NCBI GenBank assembly: GCA_965530755.1
Contig: CBESNA010000001.1
Span: 62,001 to 126,000 of the forward strand
Direction of reading: 5' to 3'
DNA length: 64,000 bases
DNA from: SZUA-35 sp965530755
Lineage (GTDB): Bacteria > Actinomycetota > Acidimicrobiia > Acidimicrobiales > SZUA-35
The notes beneath the pieces were generated by a model. The model was not told where the DNA came from. It searched no databases and was given only the letters and a program-made list of their open reading frames with translations. A program made the translations under genes and the position numbers. This document shows, piece by piece, positions 23,033 through 30,938 of the stretch (the first letter of the stretch is position 1; each line of letters opens with the position of its first letter).

Positions 23033-23073
23033 AAGCCGCTGGGAGCACTGCTCCCAGCGGCTTTTCTGCTTTT
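23033..23073 (+). terminator. Intrinsic terminator before whiB
   Basis: A perfect 14-bp stem (AAGCCGCTGGGAGC with GCTCCCAGCGGCTT, three-base loop) is followed by TTCTGCTTTT. This is the clearest rho-independent terminator in this part of the window and ends plus-strand transcription upstream of whiB. Confidence 0.85.
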
Positions 23074-23147
23074 CGGGGCACCGACCTTCATCCCAACCTC
23101 GACAACACGACCCACCAGCCGTACAGAACCAGCGAGAAAGCAAGCCA

Positions 23148-23549
23148 ATGACCATGTTGCACATCGACCCGAGACCACCCAGTACCACCGCCAGCGTCGA
23201 CACGCCGGTTGCGTTCGGTACAGCCGATCCGACCACGGCGAACGACGACTGGCAAGCACTGGCCGTCTGCGCTTCGGTGGAGAACGCCGGCGATCTCTTC
23301 TTCTCCGAGGAGTTGGGCGAGATCGCTGCCGCCAAGCGGATCTGCGCTGAATGCCCAGTGATCGCACCATGCCTCGAGGCCGCCATCCGGCGGGCCGAGC
23401 CGTGGGGCGTCTGGGGTGGCCAACTCTTCTACAACGGTCGGATCCTGGCGAACAAACGTCGCCGGGGCCGTCCACCCAAGAACCCTCGCCCGGAGGATCA
23501 GCTGCCGGAGATCCCGATCCCCGAGCATCTGCAGCGAATGATTGCCTGA
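23148..23549 (+). CDS. WhiB-family iron-sulfur transcriptional regulator
   Basis: WhiB proteins bind a [4Fe-4S] cluster and control development or stress genes through contact with the primary sigma factor. The 133-residue product has the four cysteines (Cys41, Cys66, Cys69, Cys75; CAECPVIAPC), the turn GVWGG at 87-91 and the AT-hook-like RRRGRPPK at about 104-111. The N-terminal 30 residues are Thr/Pro-rich. The C-terminus is longer than in WhiB1, closer to WhiB2/WhiB4-like forms; the subgroup is not certain. A hairpin follows the stop. Confidence 0.92.
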   Translation: MTMLHIDPRPPSTTASVDTPVAFGTADPTTANDDWQALAVCASVENAGDLFFSEELGEIAAAKRICAECPVIAPCLEAAIRRAEPWGVWGGQLFYNGRILANKRRRGRPPKNPRPEDQLPEIPIPEHLQRMIA

Positions 23550-23563
23550 GGGTGAGCACCTTG

Positions 23564-23589
23564 CAGAGCGGCCGCCACCGGCCGCTCTG
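23564..23589. terminator. Hairpin after whiB
   Basis: CAGAGCGGCCG and its exact complement CGGCCGCTCTG flank a CCAC loop, 15 bases after the whiB stop. There is no T-run, so it would be an I-shaped terminator or an mRNA 3' end stabiliser. Confidence 0.55.
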
Positions 23590-23660
23590 TGAGGGCGACA
23601 TGGACGACCGGCGACGCCGGGCAGGACGAGCGACGACAACGAGCTCATCCCGAACCCGCC

Positions 23661-23788
23661 GCTGGTCGTCGTCGCGTCCGGGCCCTTCCGGCGGCCCCGC
23701 CAGCTGGTCGTCGTCGCGTCCGGGCCCTTCCGGCGGGCCCCGCCAGCTGGTCGTCGTCGCGTCCGGGCCTTTCCGGCGGCCCGGGAAT
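23661..23788. repeat. Three tandem copies of a 42-43 bp GC-rich repeat
   Basis: The unit starting GCTGGTCGTCGTCGCGTCCG occurs at 23661, 23703 and 23746. Copies one and two differ by one inserted G; the third diverges after about 36 bases. Each unit holds a self-complementary CCGGGCCCTTCCGG-type core. The rest of the gene-free stretch 23550-23893 shows only the whiB hairpin and no convincing ORF. The array lies upstream of the TlpA gene and could act as a regulatory or recombination-prone element. Confidence 0.75.
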
Positions 23789-23893
23789 GACGCACGGGAC
23801 CCACCGGTTTGGGAACGGGAGCGCTGAACCTGTCGTGAACAAACCGCACTCCGACATCGCTTGGCGGCCACGAGCAACGATGATGGAACCCAG

Positions 23894-24445
23894 ATGACTG
23901 ATCTCCGGACGAGCAAAGACAAGGCGCCAGGGCCCACCGCAGGTTTGCCGCGCTGGCTTCCGATGGCACTGGGGTTCGTCGCTGCGGTGGCGCTGCTGGG
24001 TTTCATCGCTGGCACGTCCGGATCGAGCGACGATCCCGAGACACTCGGCGAGTTCACCTTCCAGACCACTGAAGGCGACACCCTCACGATCGGCGAGTTC
24101 GAAGGCACGCCGATGGTCGTCAACTACTTCGCCTCTTGGTGTGCGCCGTGCCGGGCCGAGCTGCCCGACTTCGAGTTGGTCCACCAAGAGACCAAGGACG
24201 ACGTCATGTTCCTCGGAGTGAGCCGGGACACCGTCACCGATTCGTGGCGCTCGCTGATCGCCGAGACCGGCGTGACCTACACCACCGTGTTCGAGGGCAA
24301 CATCCAAGGCTCGTTCGCCCATCTCGAAGCAACGTCGATGCCCACTACCGTCTTCATCAGCGCTGACGGCACCATCGAACGTGTGTGGTCTGGCGCTCTG
24401 ACCGACGACAAACTCCGCGAACTCATCGCCGAGCACTTGACCTGA
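23894..24445 (+). CDS. TlpA/ResA-like membrane-anchored thioredoxin
   Basis: The 183-residue protein has one N-terminal membrane segment (LPMALGFVAAVALLGFIAG, residues about 22-40) and an extracellular thioredoxin domain. Its active site is WCAPC (Cys83, Cys86) in MVVNYFASWCAPCRAEL, with a cis-Pro in TSMPTTVFI. It probably reduces apocytochrome c cysteines or other exported thiols, receiving electrons from the CcdA protein encoded 42 bases downstream. ATG 23894 is preferred over a TTG at 23861. Confidence 0.9.
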   Translation: MTDLRTSKDKAPGPTAGLPRWLPMALGFVAAVALLGFIAGTSGSSDDPETLGEFTFQTTEGDTLTIGEFEGTPMVVNYFASWCAPCRAELPDFELVHQETKDDVMFLGVSRDTVTDSWRSLIAETGVTYTTVFEGNIQGSFAHLEATSMPTTVFISADGTIERVWSGALTDDKLRELIAEHLT

Positions 24446-24487
24446 ACCGCTCGGGTCTGTCGACCCGGCCAACCCTGGAGATCCCCT

Positions 24488-25387
24488 GTGGGAGAACTGT
24501 TCGAAGCCAGATCCTTCGCCCTCGGCATGATCGCTCTGATCAACCCGTGTGGTTTCGCGCTCCTGCCCGCCTACCTGGGCTTCTTCCTCGGTCTCGACGA
24601 CGACGACGCCGGCGACAGCAGGATCACGGTGCTCAACCGGGCCCAGATCGTCGGGCTCTCCCTCTCCCTCGGATTCATGGCCGTGTTCGGCATCCTCGGC
24701 CTCGCCTTCGCAGGCGTCATCGGAGAGATCTCGGCCATCCTGCGCTACATCACGCTGGGAATGGGTGTGCTCTTGGTCGTGCTCGGCATCGCCATGCTGC
24801 GTGGGTTCCAGCCGCTCCTCAAGCTGCCGAAGCTCGAAAAAGGAACCGGGAGCCGCTCGTCGGCCTCGATGTTCGTGTTCGGCGTCTCGTACGCAGTCGC
24901 ATCGTTGTCCTGCACGATCGGCATTTTCATCAGCGCCATCCCGGCCGATGGGTCGAGCTTCGTCGACCGATTCGGCGCCTTCCTCTCTTACGGGCTGGGT
25001 ATGGGATTGTTGGCCACGGTCCTCACTCTCGCCGTCGCCTTCGGCAAAAAGGGGATCGTCACCGGGATGCGTTCGATCCTCCCGCGAATCAATCTCATCT
25101 CCGCCTTGATACTGGTGGTCGTCGGCGCCTATGTCACGGCATATGCCGTCTGGCAGATCCAAGTGTTCGACGATCCCACCAGCATCACTCCTTGGCTCGA
25201 CTCGATCGTCACGAGGGTCGAAGGTTGGCAGAACAGCCTCTCCGAGACAGTCGGCGACGCGGCGCCGACTCTCGGGGTGATCTTCCTGGTCGTCAACGTC
25301 GGCCTTGCCGCCGCCGGCGCGATGGTCCGCTCCAACCGTCCCTCGACGCCGACGAAAGAACCGTCGATCACCGGGTCTGCCCAGTGA
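24488..25387 (+). CDS. CcdA/DsbD-family thiol-disulfide transmembrane protein
   Basis: CcdA passes electrons from cytosolic thioredoxin across the membrane for cytochrome c maturation. The 299-residue product has INPCGFALLPAYLGF (Cys21, first membrane helix) and SLSCTIGIFISAI (second reactive Cys in a later helix). The six-helix pattern is typical of CcdA, followed by an extra helix near the C-terminus (GVIFLVVNVGLAAAG). GGAG precedes the GTG start. Together with TlpA and the oxidase cluster nearby, it supports c-type cytochrome assembly, needed for the fused cytochrome domain of subunit II. Confidence 0.9.
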   Translation: MGELFEARSFALGMIALINPCGFALLPAYLGFFLGLDDDDAGDSRITVLNRAQIVGLSLSLGFMAVFGILGLAFAGVIGEISAILRYITLGMGVLLVVLGIAMLRGFQPLLKLPKLEKGTGSRSSASMFVFGVSYAVASLSCTIGIFISAIPADGSSFVDRFGAFLSYGLGMGLLATVLTLAVAFGKKGIVTGMRSILPRINLISALILVVVGAYVTAYAVWQIQVFDDPTSITPWLDSIVTRVEGWQNSLSETVGDAAPTLGVIFLVVNVGLAAAGAMVRSNRPSTPTKEPSITGSAQ

Positions 25388-25421
25388 GGTTCCGGGACTG
25401 AGGATCTGGCAAGCTCGTTCG

Positions 25422-26075
25422 ATGCAAGAGGTCAATCGCGAACCCATCTCGTTCGCTGAATTGTTGGCGATGCCAGATGTCGACGAGCAGCTCTCGGTGG
25501 GCTCGCGCTTCGGCTTCTGCGCGTTTCACGGCGGGAACCTCGAACGTCGTACCGAACTGGTGGCTCGAGAAGCAGCCGATCGCTCGGGGGCGTCCTACTA
25601 CGGCGTGGTGCAGCCCAAGGGCACGAGGCACCACATCCCATCAAAGAAAGTGTCTCCCGCCGAATCGGACCGACTGGCCGAGTTCATCGACCACTGTGAC
25701 GTGGTCGTCGCCATTCACGGCTACGGGTTGCAGGGCCGCTGGATCGACCTGCTCTTCGGTGGCGGCAATCGGGTGCTGGCGTCCCACATGGCCCACCACG
25801 TGCATCGGAGCGCGCCGTCCTACCGGTGCGTCGACGAACTCGACGAGATCCCGACGCGGCTGCGAGGTGTGCATCCCAACAATCCGGCGAACCTCCCCCG
25901 GTTCGGTGGGGTACAGATCGAGTTGCCACCTCGCATTCGAGGCTTGACCCCGATGGCGTTGTACTGGCCCGGCCACGATCACCGTACCCAGACCTTTCCT
26001 CACCTCGAGTGGTTGATCGAAGGGCTGGCCGAGGGCGCCATCGCCTGGACCGAAAAGAACGCCGCACCCCGCTGA
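25422..26075 (+). CDS. Poly-gamma-glutamate hydrolase family protein (PghP/YjqB type)
   Basis: The 217-residue protein shows the family pattern SRFGFCAFHGGNLERRTELV, with a zinc-binding His and Glu. ASYYGVVQPKGTRHH and DVVVAIHGYGLQGRWIDLLFGG follow. The family includes the phage enzyme PghP, which degrades poly-gamma-glutamate, and uncharacterised cellular proteins. No signal peptide is visible, so a capsule role is uncertain. A palindromic repeat starts two bases after the stop. Confidence 0.8.
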   Translation: MQEVNREPISFAELLAMPDVDEQLSVGSRFGFCAFHGGNLERRTELVAREAADRSGASYYGVVQPKGTRHHIPSKKVSPAESDRLAEFIDHCDVVVAIHGYGLQGRWIDLLFGGGNRVLASHMAHHVHRSAPSYRCVDELDEIPTRLRGVHPNNPANLPRFGGVQIELPPRIRGLTPMALYWPGHDHRTQTFPHLEWLIEGLAEGAIAWTEKNAAPR

Positions 26076-26077
26076 TG

Positions 26078-26117
26078 CCCCAAACCCGAGGTTTGGGGCC
26101 CCCATTTCCGGGGGTCA
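26078..26117. repeat. Palindromic intergenic repeat, copy 1
   Basis: Two hairpins in series: CCCCAAACC-CGA-GGTTTGGGG, then CCCCC-ATTTCC-GGGGG. Related copies lie at 27115 and 29553. It starts directly after a stop codon and probably terminates transcription. Confidence 0.75.
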
Positions 26118-26172
26118 CAGCCCCTGGTTGACCAAGCCGGCCGCCGAACGAGTCGGGGGTCGGGGCACCCAC

Positions 26173-26178
26173 TAGGTT
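26173..26178 (+). promoter_or_regulatory. -10 box of leaderless promoter (LLM gene)
   Basis: TAGGTT ends six bases before the GTG at 26185. Confidence 0.55.
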
Positions 26179-26184
26179 GCGTCA

Positions 26185-27108
26185 GTGGACTATCGCATCT
26201 TCACCGAACCGCAGCAGGGCGCCTCGTACGACACGCTCCTGGCCGTCGCACGAGCCGCCGAGGAACACGGTTTCGACGGATTCTTCCGCTCAGACCACTA
26301 CGTGAAGATGGGCGATGTGAGCGGGCTCCCGGGGCCGACCCATGCGTGGGTCACGCTTGCCGGATTGGCCCGTGACACCGAACGAATCCGGCTGGGCACG
26401 TTGGTGAGCCCGATCACGTTCTACGACCCCGGAACGCTGGCCATCATGGTCGCACAAGTCGACGAGATGAGCGGAGGCAGGATCGAACTCGGAATCGGCG
26501 GCGGCTGGTTCGAGGCCGAGCACGCTGCCTACGGTTTGCCGTTCCCCGATCTCGGAGAACGAATGAGCCGGCTCGAGGAAGGGCTCGAGCAGATGACCGG
26601 TCTGTGGACCACGGCGGAGGGGGACACCTTCGATCACCCGGGCCAGTTCCATCAGTTCGTCGAGTCGCCTGCGCTGCCGAAACCACGACAGCGCCCGTAC
26701 CCGCCGATCGTGATGGGTGGTGCCGGCAAGAAACGGACCCCGGCGATGGTCGCCAGGTATGCGTCCGACTTCAACCTCCCGTTCATCCCCTTCGACAAGG
26801 CACCGCAGGTTCTTGACAACGTGCGTCGAGCGTGTGAGGCCATCGACCGAGACCCGGCGACGCTCACGATGTCGGCAGCGCTGGTGACCTGCGCCGGTGC
26901 CAACGAGGCCGATGTCGAGCGCCGAGCCGCGGCGCTCGGCCGTGATACGTCTGAGTTGCGGGAGAACGGTCTCGCCGGCACACCAGAGGAGCTGGCCGAC
27001 AAGGTCGGTCGATATACGGAGATCGGCGTGACGAGGCTGTACACCCAAATCCTCGACCTGAGCGATCTCAACCACATCGCCCACCTCGGCGCCACTCTCC
27101 CTCGCTGA
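26185..27108 (+). CDS. LLM-class F420-dependent oxidoreductase
   Basis: The 307-residue protein has the LLM barrel: DYRIFTEPQQGASYDTLL, EEHGFDGFFRSDHYVKMG, RIRLGTLVSPITFYDPGTLA and GGRIELGIGGGWFEAEHAAYG. Late LAGTPEELADKVGRYTEIGVTRLY follows. DHY and GGGWFEAEH are typical of F420-dependent actinobacterial members. Substrate unknown. It has its own leaderless promoter and is closed by a repeat copy on each side. Confidence 0.88.
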   Translation: MDYRIFTEPQQGASYDTLLAVARAAEEHGFDGFFRSDHYVKMGDVSGLPGPTHAWVTLAGLARDTERIRLGTLVSPITFYDPGTLAIMVAQVDEMSGGRIELGIGGGWFEAEHAAYGLPFPDLGERMSRLEEGLEQMTGLWTTAEGDTFDHPGQFHQFVESPALPKPRQRPYPPIVMGGAGKKRTPAMVARYASDFNLPFIPFDKAPQVLDNVRRACEAIDRDPATLTMSAALVTCAGANEADVERRAAALGRDTSELRENGLAGTPEELADKVGRYTEIGVTRLYTQILDLSDLNHIAHLGATLPR

Positions 27109-27114
27109 AAAAGT

Positions 27115-27200
27115 CCAAACCCGAGGCTATGACCCCCGAAAATGGGGGCTGCAAACCTCGGGTTTGGACCCCACAAAAGCGGGGGTCATAGCCTCGGGTT
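27115..27200. repeat. Palindromic intergenic repeat, copy 2 (compound)
   Basis: This is the largest copy. AACCCGAGGCTATGACCCCC (start 27118) recurs as its exact 21-base reverse complement at 27180-27200. Inside, CCAAACCCGAGG pairs with CCTCGGGTTTGG (12 bp), and CCCCC with GGGGG around GAAAAT. Several alternative cruciforms are thus possible. It fills the whole gap between the convergent LLM and pdxH genes, abutting the pdxH stop. Confidence 0.8.
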
Positions 27201-27202
27201 CG

Positions 27203-27820
27203 TCAGGGTGAGCGACGAAAACGGGTCCAGCCGCCCTCATCGCGGGCGTAGACGATGCGGTCGTGCAAGCGGCTGGGGCGTCCCTGCCAGAACTCCAGCT
27301 CGGACGGGGTGACCCGATACCCGCCCCATTGCGGCGGTCGCGGCACATCGGTTGGGAATCGCTCCTCCATCTCACTCTCTCTGGCCGTGAGCGTCGCACG
27401 CCCCTCGATCATCGCGCTCTGCTCGGACACCCAAGCTCCGAGTTGCGACGAGCGCGGCCGGACGGCGAAATACGCGTCTGACTCGGGGTCCGTGAGGCGA
27501 TCGGCCCGGCCGCGCACCGTGATCTGCCGTTGAAGGTCGAGCCACGGAAAGGTCAGTGCGACTCGCGGTTCTGCCTCGATCTCGATTCCCTTGCGACTCA
27601 GGTAGTTCGTGTAGAACTCGAAGCCTCCATGGGAGACACCCTTGAGCAGCACATGCCGTACCGACGGCGCGCCGGAGAGATCGACGGTGGCCAGCGCCAT
27701 CGCATTCGGTTCGGCGAGACCAGACGCGACCGCCTCGTCGAGCCAGGAGCCGAAAAGCTCGAGAGGATCGGCAGGACAATCTGATTCGTCCAGTCCGTTG
27801 GTTTCGTACTCGTGACGCAT
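27203..27820 (-). CDS. pdxH: Pyridoxamine 5'-phosphate oxidase
   Basis: PdxH oxidises pyridoxamine- or pyridoxine-phosphate to pyridoxal 5'-phosphate with FMN. The 205-residue product has AMALATVDLSGAPSVRHVLLKG, FEFYTNYLSRKGIEIEAEPRVALTF and the C-terminal PPQWGGYRVTPSELEFWQG...RLHDR, the PLP-binding signature. Start is ATG 27820; GTG 27835 would add five residues. Length is normal. Confidence 0.95.
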   Translation of the reverse strand: MRHEYETNGLDESDCPADPLELFGSWLDEAVASGLAEPNAMALATVDLSGAPSVRHVLLKGVSHGGFEFYTNYLSRKGIEIEAEPRVALTFPWLDLQRQITVRGRADRLTDPESDAYFAVRPRSSQLGAWVSEQSAMIEGRATLTARESEMEERFPTDVPRPPQWGGYRVTPSELEFWQGRPSRLHDRIVYARDEGGWTRFRRSP

Positions 27821-27862
27821 TCGGGCGAGATCCACGACCCAAGTCAAGCCGATCCACGCCGC

Positions 27863-27868
27863 TAACGT
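27863..27868 (+). promoter_or_regulatory. -10 box of leaderless promoter (ABC exporter)
   Basis: TAACGT ends six bases before the GTG at 27875. Confidence 0.5.
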
Positions 27869-27874
27869 GACGCC

Positions 27875-28795
27875 GTGGCATCGACTGCTCCTTCCGCCGA
27901 CGCCGTCGTGGTCATGGCCGGCGTCACTGTCGACCGAGGCAGCACCGCTGCGCTGGTCGATGCGAACATCGTGGTCCACCCGGGCGAGGTCGTCGGCATT
28001 CTCGGCCCAAATGGCGCAGGCAAGACCACGATGCTCGAGACGATCCAGGGCTATCTCCGGCCGACCACGGGAACCATCAAGGTGTTCGGGACAGACCCCG
28101 CGATGAAGACGCATGAGATTGCCAGCCGATGGGGCGTGATGCCGCAGTCGTCCGGGCTCCCGATGGGGCTCACCGTTGCCGAGTCGATTCGCCTGTTCCG
28201 GGACCTCCACGGATCCGATGCGTCGGTGGAGGAGGTCATGACCATGACCGACCTCACGTCGCTGGCGAGACGTAGCTGGCGTTCATTGAGCGGAGGCGAA
28301 CAACAGCGCCTCAGCTTGGCTGTCGCTCTGTGCGGCGGGACCGACCTTCTGATGCTCGACGAGCCGACAGCAGCGGTCGACGTCGAGGGCCGCGACCGGA
28401 TCCTCGATCTCATCGCCAACCTTCGGGACGCCGGCTCGACCGTGCTGATCACCACGCACCGTTTCGAGGACGTCGACCGCCTCGCCTCGAGAGTGGTGAT
28501 GCTCGACCGCGGCCGAATCGTCGCCGACGCTCCCATCGAGGAACTCACCAGCGACCGAGAACATGTCCGATTCGAAGCAATACCTGGCATCGACGTGAGC
28601 GGGCTGACCGACGTCCTCGGCCCGACCGTCGAAGTCGTCGCCGGAACATACGTCGTCGACGCTGCGGCCGGTGCAGCGAGCGTGGCGACCCTCGCAGGCT
28701 GGCTCGCGGATCGTGAGATCGAGGCAGCATCGATCGAATCCGGTCGCGCTTCGCTCGAACAGCGATACCGAGATCTCACCGGCGGTGAACCGTGA
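27875..28795 (+). CDS. ABC transporter ATP-binding protein
   Basis: The 306-residue protein has Walker A GPNGAGKTT, signature LSGGEQQRLSLAVAL, Walker B LLMLDEPTAAVD and the switch His in VLITTHRFED. A 90-residue C-terminal domain follows, as in drug- or lipid-export ATPases. Its stop overlaps the GTG of the permease gene (GTGA at 28792). In mycobacteria a similar exporter pair lies near ctaA/ctaB and is also close to heme-synthase genes. Here it lies just beyond the oxidase cluster, so a link to heme or oxidase assembly is conceivable. Confidence 0.9.
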   Translation: MASTAPSADAVVVMAGVTVDRGSTAALVDANIVVHPGEVVGILGPNGAGKTTMLETIQGYLRPTTGTIKVFGTDPAMKTHEIASRWGVMPQSSGLPMGLTVAESIRLFRDLHGSDASVEEVMTMTDLTSLARRSWRSLSGGEQQRLSLAVALCGGTDLLMLDEPTAAVDVEGRDRILDLIANLRDAGSTVLITTHRFEDVDRLASRVVMLDRGRIVADAPIEELTSDREHVRFEAIPGIDVSGLTDVLGPTVEVVAGTYVVDAAAGAASVATLAGWLADREIEAASIESGRASLEQRYRDLTGGEP

Positions 28796-29511
28796 CCGCA
28801 CGACTCCTCGCTCTCCTCCGGGTCGACATTCGTTCCGCCATCCGCGACAACGAGCAGCTGCTCCTCACGATCGGGATCCCAGCCGCGTTGTTGATCTTCT
28901 TCAGCACGGTCGATGTCCTCCCCACCGGCGAGGGCGACCCAGTGCAGTTCCTCGCGCCGAGTGTGCTGGCGCTCGCTGTCCTCTCGATGGCCTTCGTTCG
29001 GCTGGCCATCAGCTTGGGATTCGACCGCGGCTTCGGCGCCATCCGCCGTTTCGCTGCGACTCCGTTGCGAGTCTCGGAGTTCTGGTTGGCCAAACTCGCG
29101 GCGACCATCGTGCTGACGGCGGCTCAGTGTTTCGTTCTCGGCGGAATCGCCCTGCTTCTCGGATGGTCGCCGTCGATCCACGGCAGTTTCCCGGTGGCAC
29201 TCCTCCTCGGTCTGATCACGTTCGTGGGACTGGCCTTCGTCGTCGCCGGACTGTCGGACGGGCTCAAGTCCCTGGCAATCGCCAACGGTCTCTACATCGT
29301 GCTCCTACTGGTCAGCGGCATCGTGTTCGAGCTAGGCGAACTCCCGTCGTGGATGCAGACCATCGTCAAATGGCTTCCCTCGACTGCGCTGGCCGAACTC
29401 TTCCGCATGGGACTCGGCGGAAGCGCCGGCCCGTCGTGGGCGTGGGTCACGATCGTGGTGTGGTCGCTACTCGCTCCGGTCGCCGCCGTGCGATTCTTTC
29501 GCTATTCGTGA
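28792..29511 (+). CDS. ABC-2 type transporter permease
   Basis: The 239-residue protein has about six membrane segments. RRFAATPLRVSEFWLAKLAATIV is the typical short amphipathic helix and start of helix three in ABC-2 permeases, and VSGIVFELGELPSWMQTIVKWLPSTAL the conserved late loop. It pairs with the ATPase directly upstream to form an exporter. Substrate unknown. A palindromic repeat follows 41 bases after the stop. Confidence 0.88.
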   Translation: MTARLLALLRVDIRSAIRDNEQLLLTIGIPAALLIFFSTVDVLPTGEGDPVQFLAPSVLALAVLSMAFVRLAISLGFDRGFGAIRRFAATPLRVSEFWLAKLAATIVLTAAQCFVLGGIALLLGWSPSIHGSFPVALLLGLITFVGLAFVVAGLSDGLKSLAIANGLYIVLLLVSGIVFELGELPSWMQTIVKWLPSTALAELFRMGLGGSAGPSWAWVTIVVWSLLAPVAAVRFFRYS

Positions 29512-29552
29512 GCGCGACCGTTCGATAGGCGCTGATTCTCGTGAACCGGAGG

Positions 29553-29595
29553 CCATGACCCCCGGAAATGGGGGCCCCAAACCTCGGGTTTGCGG
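29553..29595. repeat. Palindromic intergenic repeat, copy 3
   Basis: CCCCC-GGAAAT-GGGGG followed by CCCCAAACC-TCG-GGTTTG. It is nearly the reverse complement of copy 1, and lies between the convergent permease and ctaG genes. Confidence 0.75.
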
Positions 29596-29602
29596 CATCA
29601 GG

Positions 29603-30583
29603 TCAGGGTTCGGTGGGGGCGGGTGCCTTGTCGAACGCCTCGCGCACGGACTCGAACGTCAACACCGGCTCCGCATCGACGATGGGATCGATGTCGACGA
29701 TGGGGTCGATGTGGCCGTCAGCCAGGCGAACGCGGTCGACCCGCTGCTTCCGATCCCGATCCTCTTCGCTACTCGCCCACTTGAAGAAGATCCCGATGAT
29801 GATCGCCCACAGGACAAAGCCCCCGACGAGCTTCATCACCACGCCGGCCGCCTGCTGGTCGGTCAGGACGTCGATCCCGAACAACCGCTCAGCCGTGTCG
29901 TAGTGGCGGTAGACCACACCCTCGGCGAAGATCAGCCAGCCGCCGGGCACCGTGGGCACGATCGACATCGCGAACAAGTAGACACACTGCGCCAACGGCG
30001 ACAGTCGCCACTCGGTGATGGGACCGATCACCGGCTGCCACATCAAGACGCCCGAGCTGAAGATGAGCAGATGGAAGCCGAAGTGGAACGGCCCGCTGTC
30101 GGCCGACCACTGCACCACAGACGACCAATGCAACAGCAGCGTCAGCGCGTTGAAGATGAGGCCGGCCACGATCGGCTTCGACAGCTTCTTGAACCAACGC
30201 CAGACCCGGCCATCGGGATCGATCACCAACTCCAGGAGCCAGCGGGGTGTCGCCAGAACGAATGCGGCAGGCAGCAGCATGGACAGCAGGAGATGCTGGA
30301 ACATGTGCACGAAGTACAGATAGTCCTCGGCGACGTCGTGAATCGGCCAATCCGATGCCAACCAGATGCCGGCCACCCCGACGAAGAACCAGGTCTTCTG
30401 ACTCCTCGAGATCGGCGGATACCCCGCCGCGATCGCCTTGGGCTGCACGACCCTGCTGGCAAACCAGCCGAGCGCCAGCGCCGATACGACGAGGAACCAA
30501 ACCTCGGGGTGAGCCTGCCACGGTACGGACACGGTCGTGCTGCTCTCTGCGGCAAGCATCGACACCTCGACCACGGCGCTCAC
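29603..30583 (-). CDS. ctaG: Cytochrome c oxidase assembly protein, CtaG (caa3) family
   Basis: The 326-residue protein has about seven membrane helices. HMFQHLLLSMLLPAAFVLATP is the conserved His-containing helix of the CtaG_caa3 family, and FHFGFHLLIFSSGVLMWQPVIGP another family segment. The C-terminal 50 residues are charged and cytosolic, with a near-repeat DPIVDIDPIVDAEP. CtaG of Bacillus is needed for functional caa3 oxidase. It is the last gene of the oxidase cluster. Confidence 0.88.
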   Translation of the reverse strand: MSAVVEVSMLAAESSTTVSVPWQAHPEVWFLVVSALALGWFASRVVQPKAIAAGYPPISRSQKTWFFVGVAGIWLASDWPIHDVAEDYLYFVHMFQHLLLSMLLPAAFVLATPRWLLELVIDPDGRVWRWFKKLSKPIVAGLIFNALTLLLHWSSVVQWSADSGPFHFGFHLLIFSSGVLMWQPVIGPITEWRLSPLAQCVYLFAMSIVPTVPGGWLIFAEGVVYRHYDTAERLFGIDVLTDQQAAGVVMKLVGGFVLWAIIIGIFFKWASSEEDRDRKQRVDRVRLADGHIDPIVDIDPIVDAEPVLTFESVREAFDKAPAPTEP

Positions 30584-30591
30584 TGTGACAC

Positions 30592-30930
30592 CTAGGAGCG
30601 AGTCGTGAAGGTGAAGAGGGTGGACGCGAAGACCGAGATGGCAATGACGATGCCGAAGGCGAATGCGAACGTGAACATGCTGCCGTTACGAAGCGAAAGG
30701 TCGTACTTGAGGTGCATGAAGATGCCGGCGACCAGCACGAACTTGACGATCATCATGACGACCAGCGGAAGTACGAGGGCGACGCCGTGCAGCCCTGTGT
30801 ACGACCAGGCGATCTCCACCGCAGTGAAGGCGGCCAGGATCGCGAACACGACCCAATAGGCCTTCTCGGTCGGGTGGTCGCCGTGGTCATCGTGACCAAC
30901 TTCGTCGTGCGCGATGGTGGTGTCAGACAT
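30592..30930 (-). CDS. Cytochrome c oxidase subunit IV (prokaryotic COX4 type)
   Basis: The 112-residue protein has a His/Asp-rich N-terminus (HDEVGHDDHGDHPTEKAYW) and three membrane segments. VKFVLVAGIFMHLKYD is the diagnostic part of CyoD/CtaF-like subunit IV. It packs against subunits I and III. It lies nine bases after the subunit III gene and eight before ctaG. Confidence 0.88.
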   Translation of the reverse strand: MSDTTIAHDEVGHDDHGDHPTEKAYWVVFAILAAFTAVEIAWSYTGLHGVALVLPLVVMMIVKFVLVAGIFMHLKYDLSLRNGSMFTFAFAFGIVIAISVFASTLFTFTTRS

Positions 30931-30938
30931 GGGAACCC

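Noticed and set aside
23661..23788. CRISPR array
   Set aside because: The repeats are contiguous without spacers, GC-rich and only three; no cas genes are in the window.
11738..26075. A poly-gamma-glutamate capsule locus (CapA plus PghP)
   Set aside because: The two genes are 13 kb apart and no capB or capC is present, so a capsule system is not supported.
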